Assembly: GCF_037055355.1 (NCBI RefSeq) | Contig: NZ_CP146350.1 | Location: 6,347,001 to 6,411,000, forward strand | DNA length: 64,000 bases | Source of the DNA: Streptomyces sp. DG1A-41 | GTDB taxonomy: Bacteria > Actinomycetota > Actinomycetes > Streptomycetales > Streptomycetaceae | Direction of reading: 5' to 3' | In this document: positions 62,242-64,000 of the stretch, piece after piece | Layout: the number at the start of each line of letters is the position of its first letter | Numbering within the stretch: position 1 is the first letter of the stretch | Program-made: the position numbers and the translations under genes | The notes under the pieces: generated by a model | The model's input: the letters and a program-made list of their open reading frames with translations, nothing else | Database searches by the model: none | Told to the model about the DNA's origin: nothing

Positions 62242-64000
62242 CTACGCCAGGCTGTCCCGCCAGGCCCGGTGCAGATCCGCGAACCTGCCCGTGCCCGCGA
62301 CGAGTTCGGCCGGTCCGCCGTCCTCGACGATCTTCCCGTGTTCCATCACGAGTACGCGGTCCGCGATCTCGACGGTCGACAGCCGGTGCGCGATGACCAC
62401 GGCCGTACGGCCCTTCAGCACCGTCGCCATCGCCCGCTGCACCGCACGCTCGCCCGGGATGTCCAGCGAGCTGGTCGCCTCGTCGAGGATCAGCACCGCC
62501 GGATCGGCCAGCAGCGCCCGTGCGAACGCGACCAGTTGCCGCTGACCGGCCGAGATACGGCCGCCCCGCTTGCGTACGTCGGTGTCGTAGCCGTCGGGCA
62601 GGGAGCTGATGAAGTCGTGAGCGCCGATCTCCTTGGCCGCCCGCTCGATCTCCTCGCGTGTGGCGTCCGGGCGGCCGATCGCGATGTTCTCCGCGACCGT
62701 GCCGGAGAACAGGAACGCCTCCTGCGTCACCATGACCACCCCGCGCCGCAGTTCGGGCACGGCGAGATCGCGCAGGTCGACGCCGTCCAGCAGCACCCGG
62801 CCCTCGGAGGGGTCGTAGAGGCGGGCCAGCAGCTTGGCCAGCGTGGACTTGCCGGCGCCCGTGGAGCCGACGACCGCGACCGTCTGCCCGGCCGGGATCG
62901 TCAGGTCGAAACGGGGCAGCACCTCGCCGCCGGTGCGGTAGCCGAAGCGGACGCCGTCGAAGACGACCTCGCGGCCCGGCTGTTCACCCGCCAGCGCAGG
63001 GAGCTGCCGGGGGCTCGACGGCTCGGGCACGGACGGCGTCTGCGCGAGCAGCCCGGCGATCTTCTCCAGCGAGGCCGCCGCCGACTGGTAGGAGTTGAGG
63101 AACATTGCGAGCCGGTCGATGGGGTCGTACAGCCGCCGCAGATACAGCACGGCCGCCGCCAGCACACCGAGGGCGAGCGTGCCGTCCGCGACCCGGTAGG
63201 CGCCCCACAGCACGATCGCCGCGACCGCCGTGCTGGCGACCAGCCGTGAGCCGGTGACGTACCGGGCCATCTCCAGCAGCGCGTCGCCGTTGGTCCGCTC
63301 GTGCCGCTGGTTGAGCGCGCCGAAGTCCGCGTCGTTGACGGCCTCGCGGCGGAAGGCGCGCACCGGCCGGATGCCGTTCATGGTCTCGACGAACTTGACG
63401 ATGACGGCGGCGATGGCGGTCGACCGCGCCCGGTACACCCGCCCGGCGCGCCGCTGGTACAGCCGCACCAGGGCGTAGAGCGGCGCCAGGGACGCCACCG
63501 CCACGCCGCCGAGGCCCAGGTCGAGCCAGAGCAGCATCGCCGAGATGTAGACGAAGGACAGGATGACCGTCACGAGCTCCTGAAGGCCCTCGTCCAGCAG
63601 TTCGCGCAGCGACTCCACGTCCGTGGTGGAGCGGGAGATGAGCCGGCCCGAGGTGTAGCGCTCGTGGAAGTCGACGCTCAGCGCCTGCGCGTGGCGGAAG
63701 ATCCGGCCGCGCAGGTCGAGCAGCACGTCCTGGCTGACGCGGGCCGCCGCGGCGACGAACGCGCTCTGGAGCCCGCCCGCGGCCAGCGCGCACGTCAGAT
63801 AGCCGACGGCCACCGCGATCAGCGGCCCGTGGTCCTGCGCCCGGAACGCCGGCACGGCACGGTCGATGGCGTACGCCACGAGCAGCGGGCCAGCCTGCAC
63901 GACCGCCTGCTGGAGCAGCAGCAGGAGCGTAGTGACCGTGACGCGGGCCTTCATGGGCGCGAGCAGGGAGCGCAGCAGGGCGGATGTGGCGCCCGGGGGT
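62242..64000 (-). CDS. ABC exporter with complete ATPase motifs (5' end beyond window)
   Basis: At least 586 residues are visible. Two-domain half-transporter: membrane region, then Walker A V-G-S-T-G-A-G-K-S-T, Q-loop V-T-Q-E-A-F-L-F, signature I-S-A-G-Q-R-Q, Walker B L-I-L-D-E-A-T-S-S-L-D and H-loop I-A-H-R-L-S-T. All catalytic residues are present, so it could act as a homodimer. ATG 63954 is in frame, but the frame stays open to the window end with residues (P-P-G-A-T-S-A-L-L-R-S-L-L-A-P) typical before it, so the true start is probably outside. It is 34 bp upstream of the degenerate ABC gene, giving a three-gene transport operon. Confidence 0.93.
   Translation of the reverse strand, partial: PPGATSALLRSLLAPMKARVTVTTLLLLLQQAVVQAGPLLVAYAIDRAVPAFRAQDHGPLIAVAVGYLTCALAAGGLQSAFVAAAARVSQDVLLDLRGRIFRHAQALSVDFHERYTSGRLISRSTTDVESLRELLDEGLQELVTVILSFVYISAMLLWLDLGLGGVAVASLAPLYALVRLYQRRAGRVYRARSTAIAAVIVKFVETMNGIRPVRAFRREAVNDADFGALNQRHERTNGDALLEMARYVTGSRLVASTAVAAIVLWGAYRVADGTLALGVLAAAVLYLRRLYDPIDRLAMFLNSYQSAAASLEKIAGLLAQTPSVPEPSSPRQLPALAGEQPGREVVFDGVRFGYRTGGEVLPRFDLTIPAGQTVAVVGSTGAGKSTLAKLLARLYDPSEGRVLLDGVDLRDLAVPELRRGVVMVTQEAFLFSGTVAENIAIGRPDATREEIERAAKEIGAHDFISSLPDGYDTDVRKRGGRISAGQRQLVAFARALLADPAVLILDEATSSLDIPGERAVQRAMATVLKGRTAVVIAHRLSTVEIADRVLVMEHGKIVEDGGPAELVAGTGRFADLHRAWRDSLA

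Overview
The window is a very GC-rich, gene-dense stretch of an actinobacterial chromosome, almost certainly Streptomyces. Evidence is the extreme third-position GC, GTG/TTG starts with GGAGG-type ribosome sites, many 4-nt ATGA/GTGA gene overlaps, and gene content and order. From memory, icmA, then pyk-ackA-pta-pfkA, then the glgE cluster and glgP match the S. coelicolor SCO54xx region. No rRNA, tRNA, CRISPR array, insertion sequence or prophage was seen.

Layout. (1) 1-3.9 kb: a small oxidative-enzyme group (amidohydrolase, frameshifted FAD monooxygenase, cytochrome P450, ABM-type protein). (2) 3.9-9.5 kb: MarR regulator, DUF3817 protein, isobutyryl-CoA mutase large subunit (icmA) with a 24-bp palindrome at its start, a disrupted stretch that includes a possible amyloid-signalling protein, a TetR regulator and a thioredoxin-TPR chaperone-like protein. 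(3) 9.5-14 kb: a three-gene envelope module (DUF6230, DUF6114, low-complexity secreted protein) behind several TTAC...GTAA palindromes, then an alanine-rich ALF-type remnant. (4) 14-20.1 kb: central carbon genes pyk, ackA-pta and the divergent pfkA. (5) 20.1-27 kb: HTH regulator, F420/PPOX-type protein, a glucarate catabolic locus in which only gudD survives intact, and a CUT1 sugar ABC transporter. (6) 27-31 kb: a DcuSR/CitAB-like two-component system divergent from dctA. (7) 31-39.8 kb: TetR/MFS pair with three operators, broken gene, aldo/keto reductase, epimerase, Lrp, MerR-thioredoxin pair, helR. (8) 39.8-54 kb: an ExxR-less P450, then glgE-treS-mak-glgB with a frameshifted subtilase upstream and divergent glgP. 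(9) 54-64 kb: DUF1990 protein, two tandem M4 metalloproteases and three ABC exporter genes, the last cut by the window end.

How it works together. TreS interconverts trehalose and maltose, Mak phosphorylates maltose, GlgE polymerises maltose-1-phosphate, GlgB branches the glucan and GlgP degrades it. Pyk, PfkA and Pta-AckA set glycolytic and acetate flux beside it. DctA with its two-component system imports C4-dicarboxylates.

Caveat: several genes (FAD monooxygenase, the small amyloid-motif protein, DUF6114, ALF remnant, subtilase) carry frame shifts, several of them at G/C homopolymers. Some may be sequencing errors rather than real decay. Gene families are called from memory of conserved motifs; no database search was run.
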